Shown here piece by piece: positions 22,191 through 27,633 of a stretch of DNA of 27,633 nucleotides. How positions within the stretch are numbered: position 1 is the first letter of the stretch; the number at the start of each line of letters is the position of its first letter. A program made the position numbers and the translations under genes. The stretch covers positions 1 to 27,633 of the forward strand of contig CAYXFH010000110.1 of assembly GCA_964464245.1 (NCBI GenBank), written 5' to 3'. The DNA comes from JAPLHV01 sp964464245 (GTDB lineage Bacteria > Caldisericota > JANLFM01). A model generated the notes under the pieces. The model made no database searches, was not told the DNA's origin, and saw nothing but the letters and a program-made list of their open reading frames with translations.

Positions 22191-22277
22191 CGTCCCTTCC
22201 TCCAGGGAAGAGGAGGCGCATAAGAGGAAGGTGGTCGTCACCGCAAAGGCTAACGATGAAGGTATGGCAGCAGTAGT

Positions 22278-22883
22278 TTACCGCTCCCCACCCGGGTAGC
22301 GCTTGGGTTTTCCTCTCTTCCCTCCCTGGGGGCGGGGACTGAAACCCCGCTGGCCGCGGTCGCCATAGCCGCCCCTGTCACCGTACCCGCCTTCAGTGCT
22401 GCGACGAGGCGAGGATGAAGGAGTGTCTTTCTCCCATGGGCGAGAGGAAGGTTTATTATAGGAAGGGCGCTCGCCGTAGCCGCCGCCCCCCTGGTTTCCC
22501 CCCCAAGGCTCTCCATGGGGCCGTCCTCCTTGGTAGCCACGCCGTTCAGCGGGTGGACCACTCCTGGGTGGGTAGCCACGCCGAGCTTCTCCCGGGCCCT
22601 CTCGTGGTGTGCGCTCCCGATCGAAAGACTGCGGCCGTTCCGGACGATCGCTCTGTTGCGGCCGAGGTGGCGCCTTGGGGAGCACAGGCGCCCGAATTTC
22701 ATCTGCTTCCTCTTCCCCGATCAGGTCGGAATAGATGGGCTGGACGCGAAACTCGGGTCCTCCCTCCGCCTCCCCTTTGGCCTCCTCAATGGCCTCATCC
22801 GCGGCCTGGCGGGTGGAGAAAAGGCCGAAAAGAACGCCTCCTGCCGTGCCTGCCACCGTTACCAGGTATACTTTACGAAACAT
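22278..22883 (-). CDS. Intrinsically disordered Gly/Arg/Pro-rich protein
   Basis: About 201 residues. The N-terminal 60 look folded (MFRKVYLVTVAGTAGGVLFGLFSTRQAADEAIEEAKG, then EFRVQPIYSDLIGEEEADEIRAP); the 'STRQAADEAI' stretch is loosely reminiscent of short stress-protein domains, with low certainty. From about 75 to the end it is low complexity, with RP, RGYP, GGYGERP and GGYGDRGGYGDRGQRG repeats and a basic tail (GGKRGKPKRYPGGER), much like RGG/GY-rich RNA-binding tails. That composition suggests nucleic-acid binding or condensate formation. The start ATG (22883) has AAGGAG 6 nt upstream. A candidate promoter is TTGCCC-N17-TATGCT (23034-23006). The hexapeptide-repeat gene lies upstream on the same strand. 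Confidence 0.75.
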   Translation of the reverse strand: MFRKVYLVTVAGTAGGVLFGLFSTRQAADEAIEEAKGEAEGGPEFRVQPIYSDLIGEEEADEIRAPVLPKAPPRPQQSDRPERPQSFDRERTPREGPGEARRGYPPRSGPPAERRGYQGGRPHGEPWGGNQGGGGYGERPSYNKPSSRPWEKDTPSSSPRRSTEGGYGDRGGYGDRGQRGFSPRPQGGKRGKPKRYPGGER

Positions 22884-23005
22884 CAACTTCTCCTTTCTGC
22901 CGGGCTATCGTGCCGCGGCGCGGAAGATCCCATCGGATGTAGTGCAACCGTTACAGGACCGGCGAGGTACGGGCTCCATCTTTACGGCGCCGATACCTTT
23001 GCTTC

Positions 23006-23034
23006 AGCATAACCTGCGGTCGCTGAAGGGGCAA
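23006..23034 (-). promoter_or_regulatory. Possible promoter for the Gly/Arg-rich protein gene
   Basis: TTGCCC (23034-23029), 17 nt, TATGCT (23011-23006) on the minus strand, about 120 bp before the ATG. No other signal stands out between 22884 and 23136. Confidence 0.35.
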
Positions 23035-23136
23035 GCGCTCGGGCCTTTTCGGGAATCAAGATGGCTTCATCATCCAACCTATCACTCAACCCAGCGTCGT
23101 TCCCCCCGCCGGCCTTCCTCTTTTCCAGGGGACTTC

Positions 23137-23346
23137 TTAGCCTGACGATAGTAGAGATTGCATGAACGGCGAAGTGCGAAGGAAATCGGAGGAAAACGCG
23201 AAGTCCCCCTCCAAGAAGGGCGAAGCAGCGAGAAAGTCGGACCGGTTGAGGAAATCCGAATGAGCCATAAAGTCAGAGCTTGCTCCCCGCTGCGGGATCG
23301 GCACGGTTGGTCCTTTCAGTTGGCGTTGGCGGAAAAATGTGAGCAT
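23137..23346 (-). CDS. Micro-protein of S-D-F-L hexapeptide repeats
   Basis: 69 residues, no family recognised. The N-terminal 23 are basic (MLTFFRQRQLKGPTVPIPQR). Residues 24-63 then repeat with a six-residue period: SDFMAH, SDFLNR, SDFLAA, SPFLEG, DFAFS, SDFLRT, SPFMQS. The key Phe is at 26, 32, 38, 44, 49, 55 and 61. The repeats use different synonymous codons (Ser TCT/TCG/TCC, Asp GAC/GAT, Phe TTT/TTC, Leu CTC/TTG/CTT), so the amino-acid pattern rather than the DNA is being kept. The ATG has AAGGA 8 nt upstream, and an extended -10 (TGCTATGAT) lies at 23372-23364. It might be a short-motif scaffold, a precursor peptide or a relative of pentapeptide-repeat proteins with a longer unit. These are guesses. 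Confidence 0.6.
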   Translation of the reverse strand: MLTFFRQRQLKGPTVPIPQRGASSDFMAHSDFLNRSDFLAASPFLEGDFAFSSDFLRTSPFMQSLLSSG

Positions 23347-23432
23347 CGTCGTCTTCCTTTATGATCATAGCAGGGAATCAGGGCGCCCAACAGGAAGGTG
23401 GATTGAAGGCCGCCTGCGGGATGCACAGAAGC

Positions 23433-23462
23433 AAAAAAAGGCGGGTCCTGGGCAGGACCCGC
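23433..23462 (-). terminator. Strong Rho-independent terminator
   Basis: On the minus strand GCGGGTCCT (23462-23454), loop GCCC, AGGACCCGC (23449-23441), then C and seven T (23439-23433). It ends minus-strand transcription coming from the Rieske gene or from a separate transcript starting in the AT-rich stretch near 23620-23690. Confidence 0.92.
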
Positions 23463-23887
23463 ACAAGGAGGAAAAGGACAACCTGTCGTTCCATCGACCC
23501 CACGGGCTGGCGCGGGGGGGTGGCGCGGGGCTACCCCATCCGATCCCCGCGCCTAGGACGCCATCCGGATCCTTCCCATGACAGGTGATATCTCTAGGAG
23601 TGTTTCACCTGTTGAGAATTCTGTAAATCATGTAATTACCTGAGATTTGGCCCTTTTTGGTGTTTTTGTAAAAAAAATCGTTCAAGGTGTCTTTGGGGTC
23701 ACGAGACATAAGACTCGCCTGTTCATCGGGACCTTGTTCGTCGCAAAGGAGAGAAACCGCTGCTACGGCTCCGGCCATCTCCTTCAGCTATCCTCGCCGT
23801 GGCCTATGGCCAAACCTGCTTTGACTTCAAGGCTCGCGTCCCCCGCTACTTTCGATTGGGCTTCCCCCTGGGCAGGAAGGGGTCTCG
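23463..23887. other. Non-coding stretch with several hairpins (candidate ncRNA or long 3' UTR)
   Basis: No convincing gene on either strand. From the right it holds about 190 bp without a recognisable feature, then an AT-rich island (about 23617-23690, including A8 and T5 runs). Next come an inverted repeat ACAGGTGA...TCACCTGT (23581-23588/23605-23612) and a GC hairpin GGCGCGGGG...CCCCGCGCC (23522-23530/23545-23553). The strong minus-strand terminator at 23433-23462 follows. Read on the minus strand, the island could be a promoter and the next ~200 nt a structured RNA. The alternative is a 430-nt 3' UTR of the Rieske gene. I could not match it to SRP RNA, 6S RNA, RNase P, tmRNA or a known riboswitch. 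Confidence 0.4.
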
Positions 23888-24880
23888 CTAGACCTTGTCT
23901 TTGGCCGGTTCCCGGGAAGCGGCCATCAGTTCCTCGCGGCGGCGCCGGTATTCCACGATGGGGCGGTCCGCCTGGAATAGATTCTCGCCCATCCGCAAGG
24001 CTGTCTTTTTGGGTCGTTGGGTGTTGACCACTCGCCGGTCCTGCAGGGCAATCACCCGGCTGAAGTATCGACCGCTCCAGGAAATCAGTTGACGAAGGCC
24101 GGGAATGCGCATAACCCTGTGGTAGAAGCGGGTATAGACCAGGGTGTTCTCCTCGTCGATGGGAGTGAAAAGGAGAACGATACGGACATCATCGGCCAGG
24201 TAATTCTGCCAAACATTAGGGAAGGTGAAGGTCAAGCGGGGCAAACCATCCGGTGGGCTCATCTCCTCGGCCTTTCTGGCCAATGAACCGTCCTCCGGAC
24301 GTGCGTAGGTCCAGATCAGCAGACGGTCGCCCTCCCATCTCACAATCGGCCCATCGATGGTGGTGCGATGGCCGCGGCCGATGGTGTTGTAATGGACGAA
24401 CGGAACGTGGGCAGAGTCGAGCTGGTTCTCGATGCAGCGCGAGTAGTGTACCCCCCAGCGGCTGGGGAAGGTGGAGTAGGCGAAGGAATCGTCGATATCC
24501 GGCACGAAGGGGAGGGTGGGGTATTCTGCTCGTGGGGCGCCGTACCAAACCCAGATCAAGTGGTGCGCTTCGCGGACCGGAAAGACCTGTACCCGGAAGT
24601 TCGGCGGTACCGGGGCGCTTCGTCCGTTGGCCGGAATCAGGCGACAAGCTCCGCTAGGATCATATTCCAGGGCATGGAAGGGGCAGGCCACATGGTCGCC
24701 TTGCACTTTCCCCAGGGAAAGAGCCGCCCCACGATGTGCGCAAAAGTCGCGGGCACAGGCCACCTCTCTTGTTGAAGTCCGCCAGAAGACTAGCTTCTCT
24801 CCCAACCGGGTGACCCCGACCGGCTTCCCGGCTGGGACTTCTTTACTCTCTAAGACCGCATACCACTGATTTGGGATCAT
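23888..24880 (-). CDS. Rieske non-heme iron oxygenase, alpha-subunit type
   Basis: 330 residues. The N-terminal Rieske [2Fe-2S] domain has C47-x-H49 and C66-x2-H69 (CAHRGAALSLG, CPFHALEYD). The catalytic domain has the mononuclear iron site N152-x2-D155-x2-H158-x4-H163 (ENQLDSAHVPFVHY). This makes it an oxygenase that needs a separate reductase or ferredoxin. Its size and the VHYNTIGRG region place it with the ring-hydroxylating/pheophorbide-oxygenase-like group; the substrate is unknown. No reductase gene is in the window. The start ATG (24880) has GAGGAG 5 nt upstream. A TATAAT with the shared GGAGGG prefix lies 43 bp above. Expression probably ends at the terminator 425 bp downstream. Confidence 0.92.
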   Translation of the reverse strand: MIPNQWYAVLESKEVPAGKPVGVTRLGEKLVFWRTSTREVACARDFCAHRGAALSLGKVQGDHVACPFHALEYDPSGACRLIPANGRSAPVPPNFRVQVFPVREAHHLIWVWYGAPRAEYPTLPFVPDIDDSFAYSTFPSRWGVHYSRCIENQLDSAHVPFVHYNTIGRGHRTTIDGPIVRWEGDRLLIWTYARPEDGSLARKAEEMSPPDGLPRLTFTFPNVWQNYLADDVRIVLLFTPIDEENTLVYTRFYHRVMRIPGLRQLISWSGRYFSRVIALQDRRVVNTQRPKKTALRMGENLFQADRPIVEYRRRREELMAASREPAKDKV

Positions 24881-24922
24881 CGCGTCTCCTCTGTTCGGAT
24901 GGATTGGCTTCGAAGTGCCTTG

Positions 24923-24934
24923 ATTATACCCTCC
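24923..24934 (-). promoter_or_regulatory. -10 region of the Rieske gene
   Basis: Minus-strand GGAGGGTATAAT with a perfect TATAAT (24928-24923); no clear -35. A small inverted repeat CCTCC-N8-GGAGG sits immediately above. The same 12-mer precedes the GH5 gene. Confidence 0.5.
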
Positions 24935-25144
24935 TGTTGGCCGGAGGAAGGTTCAGTTTTCTTGATTCATCAGAAGAATGCTTTTCTGCTTCCCGTGGAA
25001 TATCGTCGGTCTGAGATTAACCGATAAGGCAGTCTGTTAATGATCGGCGCTATAGAGCCTGTCGTAGAATGAAGCGCTGGAGGGTGGAGGGCCTCCCGGA
25101 TCTTCTTCCTGCGACCCCTGCTACCTGGAAGGGGAGAATCTCTC

Positions 25145-25150
25145 TACAAT
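25145..25150 (+). promoter_or_regulatory. -10 box directly before the nitroreductase start codon
   Basis: TACAAT (25145-25150) is six bases before the ATG at 25157, the usual distance from -10 to the transcription start, so the mRNA may start at the A of the ATG. The -35 is poor. The 24929-25144 stretch shows no other feature. Confidence 0.4.
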
Positions 25151-25156
25151 CGGGGA

Positions 25157-25708
25157 ATGCCGAATCAACCGTTTCTGCAGTTAGCCACCACTCGCAGGAG
25201 TGTCCGCTGCTACCAGTCCCTTCCGGCGCCCCGCCAGATCCTGGAGCGCTGCCTGGAAGCCGCCCGCCTGGCCCCCTCGGCCATGAACGCGCAACCCTGT
25301 TCCTACATTCTGGTCGACGATCCGGCCCTCCGTGATGCCGTCTCCCACCTCACCTTCAACGCTGTTGTCTCCTTCAACCGCTGGACCCTCTCTGCTCCCG
25401 CTTTCTTAGTGATACTTAACCGGTCATCCTCTCTGGCCCAGGTTGGCGCCACCCTGCAAGGACGCTCCTGGCAGCAGGTGGACACCGGCCTGGCTGCCGC
25501 CCACTTCTGCTTGCAAGCGGCGGAAGAGGGCCTGGGGACTTGTATCTTGGGCTGGTTCAACGAACGAGGGATCAAACGCCTCTTGGGCATCCAGCGGGAA
25601 TATCGAGTTGTGCTGCTGGTGACCATCGGGTACTCCGCTGAGGAACCCAGCGTTAAAGAGAGAAAATCTTTGTCGGCCATTCTCCGCTACAACCGGGAGG
25701 GCGAATGA
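25157..25708 (+). CDS. Nitroreductase-family FMN oxidoreductase
   Basis: 183 residues. Reduces nitro- or quinone-type substrates with NAD(P)H through bound FMN, or a related reaction. The family motifs are present: FMN-phosphate-binding RRSVRCY (about 13-19), LAPSAMNAQPCSYILV, the central helix DTGLAAAHFCLQAAEEGLGTCILGWFNERGIKRLLG and the C-terminal IGYSAEEP. It is short but within the family's 170-220 range. There is no ribosome site before the ATG (only GGGG), while a -10-like TACAAT ends six bases upstream, so leaderless translation is likely. It stands alone, divergent from the Rieske gene; the two could share an oxidative or xenobiotic theme, but that is speculative. Confidence 0.9.
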   Translation: MPNQPFLQLATTRRSVRCYQSLPAPRQILERCLEAARLAPSAMNAQPCSYILVDDPALRDAVSHLTFNAVVSFNRWTLSAPAFLVILNRSSSLAQVGATLQGRSWQQVDTGLAAAHFCLQAAEEGLGTCILGWFNERGIKRLLGIQREYRVVLLVTIGYSAEEPSVKERKSLSAILRYNREGE

Positions 25709-25833
25709 GCCAATATTTCGGAACAGCGACTTTCACAGATCGACCTCTCCTATCCCCAACTGGAGGGAAACTTGGCCTGGTTGTGACGCCTCCCGTTTTT
25801 TCTGATTAAGGAGCCATTTCGCCCTTGGTCTTG

Positions 25834-25839
25834 TATAAT
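25834..25839 (+). promoter_or_regulatory. -10 box of the zinc-ribbon gene
   Basis: Perfect TATAAT (25834-25839), 45 bp before the ATG; -35 region weak. Predicted start near 25846. Confidence 0.5.
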
Positions 25840-25884
25840 GAGATCATTCACCGCCAATGCGGGCGCAGATCAGAAGGAGGAAAT

Positions 25885-26427
25885 ATGTCGATTTTCAAGA
25901 AGCTGACAGAAAAACCGGGTGAGTTGCTGGAGATCAACCGGCTGAACAAGCAGATCAGTGCTGAGGAAGAGAAGGTGCAAGAAGCCTTTCTCACCATGGG
26001 GAAGTCCATCTTCGAGGCTCAAGGCAAGGGAGAGCTAATCTCGCCGGAGCTGGTTGATCTCTGCGAGAAGGTCAAAGCAGCCCGCGCCAAGATGGAAGAC
26101 CTGCGGGTCCACGTGTTAAAGCTGCGCGACAAGAAACAGTGCCCTCAGTGCGGCACCGAACTGGAGTTGGCCCAGCCCTTCTGTTCGAAATGCGGGGCTA
26201 AACAGGAGATACCGTCAGCCGCTAGCTCAGGCGAGGCAAGCAAGCGAAAATGTGGCAATTGTGGGGCTGAACTGACACCAACCCAGGTGTTCTGTTCCGG
26301 TTGTGGCGCCAAACAAGAGCTTCCTGCCGCACCCAAACCGGACGAGGGGACCAAGAAGTGCGCAAGTTGCGGTACTGATCTCCCCACTGGGCAAGCCTTC
26401 TGTCCCGGCTGCGGAGCGAAGCAATAA
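25885..26427 (+). CDS. Coiled-coil protein with three tandem zinc ribbons
   Basis: 180 residues. Residues about 5-84 are charged and helical (LLEINRLNKQISAEEEKVQEAF, LVDLCEKVKAARAKMEDLRVHVLKLRD), likely a coiled coil. Three zinc ribbons follow, each with two CxxC pairs: C86/C89-C100/C103, C123/C126-C137/C140 and C159/C162-C173/C176. The ribbons share the form CxxCGxxLxxxQxFCxxCGAKQ and clearly arose by duplication. No membrane segment. The ribbon type (DZR/zinc-ribbon_2) is common but gives no function. The ATG at 25885 has AAGGAGG 4 nt upstream; a 20-codon extension upstream is not needed. Confidence 0.85.
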   Translation: MSIFKKLTEKPGELLEINRLNKQISAEEEKVQEAFLTMGKSIFEAQGKGELISPELVDLCEKVKAARAKMEDLRVHVLKLRDKKQCPQCGTELELAQPFCSKCGAKQEIPSAASSGEASKRKCGNCGAELTPTQVFCSGCGAKQELPAAPKPDEGTKKCASCGTDLPTGQAFCPGCGAKQ

Positions 26428-26438
26428 AAAGACGATCG

Positions 26439-26457
26439 GCTAACCTCGGTTAGCTTT
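26439..26457 (+). terminator. Hairpin after the zinc-ribbon gene
   Basis: GCTAACC (26439-26445), TC, GGTTAGC (26448-26454), TTT, 12 bp after the stop codon. Short T-run, so termination is probable but not certain. Confidence 0.55.
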
Positions 26458-26472
26458 CCATTCCCTCCAGGT

Positions 26473-26501
26473 AAAGGGGCGGCCTTCTGGCCGCCTCCTT
26501 T
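26473..26501 (+). terminator. Second hairpin terminator
   Basis: AAAGGGGCGGCC, loop TTCT, GGCCGCC-T-CCTTT: 12 bp stem with one bulged T, AT pairs at the base. Together with the previous hairpin it separates the zinc-ribbon gene from the cobalamin-protein gene. The following 26502-26660 stretch holds only a 6-bp hairpin (GGCTTG-GCTG-CAAGCC, 26587-26602). Confidence 0.65.
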
Positions 26502-26660
26502 GCCGAGTCTCCAGCACCCAGAGGAGAGAATCGGTGATGATCCACACTCAGACATCCTCCAGAAATAGTGGGAGGAATATTGATCTGGCTTGGCTGCAAG
26601 CCATGGCCGCAAAATTTGTTTCCCTGAGCAGATATTGCAGGATCAAAGGGCGGGCCTGAG

Positions 26661-27633
26661 ATGCGAATTCTCGGCGCTGCCATAGAGAACGATGTCCACG
26701 TCGCCGGCCTGGTGCATTTCTTGCGCCTGGCGGAAGAGGCTGGGCATGTAACGATCAACCTCGGGCCTACCGTTCCCTTGGTCAAAGCGCTGCAAGAGGC
26801 CAAGCGGCAGGATGCCCAGATGATCGCCCTCAGCTATCGGCTGACCCCATCCGTGGCGGAAGAGATCTTTCGGCGCCTGAAGCAAGAGATCCTAGAGCTG
26901 CAATTGGAGGACCGCATCTTCGTCTTCGGCGGGACACCCCCAGTGGCAGAGGAGGCAAGACGCTCCGGCCTCTTCCAGGCGGTCTTCTCCGGCCACGAGT
27001 CGGTAGAGCAGATCCGGGCCTTTCTCCGTGGAGGTTCTGCCGCAACGGGCGCGGAGATCCTACCGCAGACCTTGGCCCAGCGGGTCGCAGCCCGCTCTCC
27101 GGTCCCCCTTCTGCGCCATCACTTCGGCTTGCCGGACTTGGAGGCCACCATCGAGGGTTCCCGGCGCATCGCCGAGTCGGGACTTCTCGATATCCTCTCC
27201 CTGGGACCGGACCAGAACGCCCAGGAATCTTTCTTCCGCCCCCAGGAGATGGACCCGACTCGAGACGGCGCCGGTGGCGTCCCCCTTCGCCGGGAGGAAG
27301 ACCTGGAACGAATCTATGGCGCCACCCGCTGCGGCAATTATCCCTTGCTGCGCTGCTATGCCGGGACACGCGACCTGGTGCGCTGGGGCGAGATGTTGGA
27401 GCGAACGATCCATAACGCCTGGGGCGCTGTCCCCATCTTCTGGTACTCCCAACTGGACGGGCGCTCCCAGCGGCCGCTGCAGCAGGCGATCGAAGAGAAC
27501 CTGGAAGCGATGCGCTGGTATGCCGCGCATCAGGTTCCCCTGGAGATCAACGACGTCCATCAGTGGTCCTTGCGCTATGCCCCGGACGCCGTCGCCGTCG
27601 CTGATGCCTACCTCTGCGCTCATGTCGCTCATC
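26661..27633 (+). CDS. Cobalamin-binding protein with C-terminal catalytic-type domain (partial, runs off the window)
   Basis: An open frame of 324 codons from ATG 26661 to the window end. The N-terminal 130 residues are a B12-binding Rossmann domain: DVHVAG (11-16), 41 residues, S58 (SYRL), about 30 residues, GG (90-91), the DxHxxG...SxL...GG pattern of base-off/His-on cobalamin enzymes. From about 150 a second domain begins (LLRHHFGLPDLEATIEGSRRIAESGLLDILSLGPDQNAQE, then GVPLRREEDLERIYGATRCGNYPLLRCYAG, WYSQLDGRSQRP, EINDVHQWSLRYAPDAVAVADAYL). This could be the barrel of a B12-dependent mutase (methylaspartate- or aminomutase-like), but I cannot name the reaction. The ribosome site is weak (AAAGGG, 10 nt). 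Confidence 0.8.
   Translation, partial: MRILGAAIENDVHVAGLVHFLRLAEEAGHVTINLGPTVPLVKALQEAKRQDAQMIALSYRLTPSVAEEIFRRLKQEILELQLEDRIFVFGGTPPVAEEARRSGLFQAVFSGHESVEQIRAFLRGGSAATGAEILPQTLAQRVAARSPVPLLRHHFGLPDLEATIEGSRRIAESGLLDILSLGPDQNAQESFFRPQEMDPTRDGAGGVPLRREEDLERIYGATRCGNYPLLRCYAGTRDLVRWGEMLERTIHNAWGAVPIFWYSQLDGRSQRPLQQAIEENLEAMRWYAAHQVPLEINDVHQWSLRYAPDAVAVADAYLCAHVAH

Noticed and set aside
22415..23012. Plus-strand frames opposite the Gly/Arg-rich gene
   Set aside because: Antisense of low-complexity codons; no ribosome site; the minus-strand frame has a proper start and AAGGAG.
23700..23830. c-di-GMP or cobalamin riboswitch in the intergenic region
   Set aside because: A few short matches (GCAAAGG, GGCC) but the conserved cores are not present on either strand.
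23701..23890. Plus-strand frame with ILAVAYGQTCFDFKARVPRYF before the Rieske stop
   Set aside because: No start codon with a ribosome site; convergent with the Rieske gene; could be a remnant but there is nothing to confirm it.
26830..27632. Long minus-strand frames at the right end
   Set aside because: They are antisense to the plus-strand cobalamin-binding frame, which has the recognisable DxHxxG...S...GG motif and continues past the window end.

Overview
The window looks like a chromosomal segment of a free-living bacterium with moderately high GC. My best guess is Chloroflexota. This is an inference from the gene mix: a YhaM-type nuclease, a CIRCE-controlled lon, zinc-ribbon/PH-domain membrane proteins, an orphan class 1 isoprenoid-fold enzyme and a GH5 glycolipid glycosidase. 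There is no rRNA or other taxonomic marker to settle it. No phage, transposase or CRISPR array is seen, and three single tRNA genes are scattered through it.

Left part (1-11.98 kb, almost all minus strand) is core machinery. A small membrane-protein gene overlaps thrS by 4 bases (ATGA), and infC follows (cut by the window edge), giving the classical thrS-infC order. infC appears to start at AUC and is preceded by its own promoter and a terminator/antiterminator leader. An 8-bp-period inverted repeat array fills the thrS-infC gap. Next comes a proteostasis block, tig-clpP-lon, in which lon has its own promoter with a CIRCE (HrcA) operator inside it. clpX is not present. After that are a YhaM-like 3'-5' exoribonuclease, tRNA-Leu, a zinc-ribbon/bPH2 membrane protein, an SH3b lipoprotein, pfkA (with an Asn at the usual Asp103 position) and a small XRE regulator.

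Middle part (12-19 kb, mostly plus strand) is accessory. A frameshifted gene distantly resembles Zn-protease-like proteins. Then come tRNA-Lys, a GNAT acetyltransferase with a palindrome over its promoter/RBS, two tandem paralogous four-helix membrane proteins, a secreted protein of unknown function, an isoprenoid-synthase-fold protein, tRNA-Arg and a multi-pass membrane protein. Three related dyad sequences flank and overlap the XRE gene and its promoter, suggesting autoregulation.

Right part (19-27.6 kb) holds a LivJ-like binding lipoprotein behind a GH5 (subfamily 12-like) glycosidase, a disordered Gly/Arg-rich protein, a 69-residue protein built of S-D-F-L hexapeptide repeats, a structured non-coding stretch ending in a strong intrinsic terminator, a Rieske oxygenase, a nitroreductase that may be translated from a leaderless mRNA, a coiled-coil protein with three zinc ribbons and, running off the end on the plus strand, a cobalamin-binding protein.

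The most novel-looking items are the hexapeptide-repeat micro-protein (23137-23346), the XRE locus with its repeated dyads (11593-12156), the infC leader with the octamer array (409-809), and the structured non-coding region (23433-23612).
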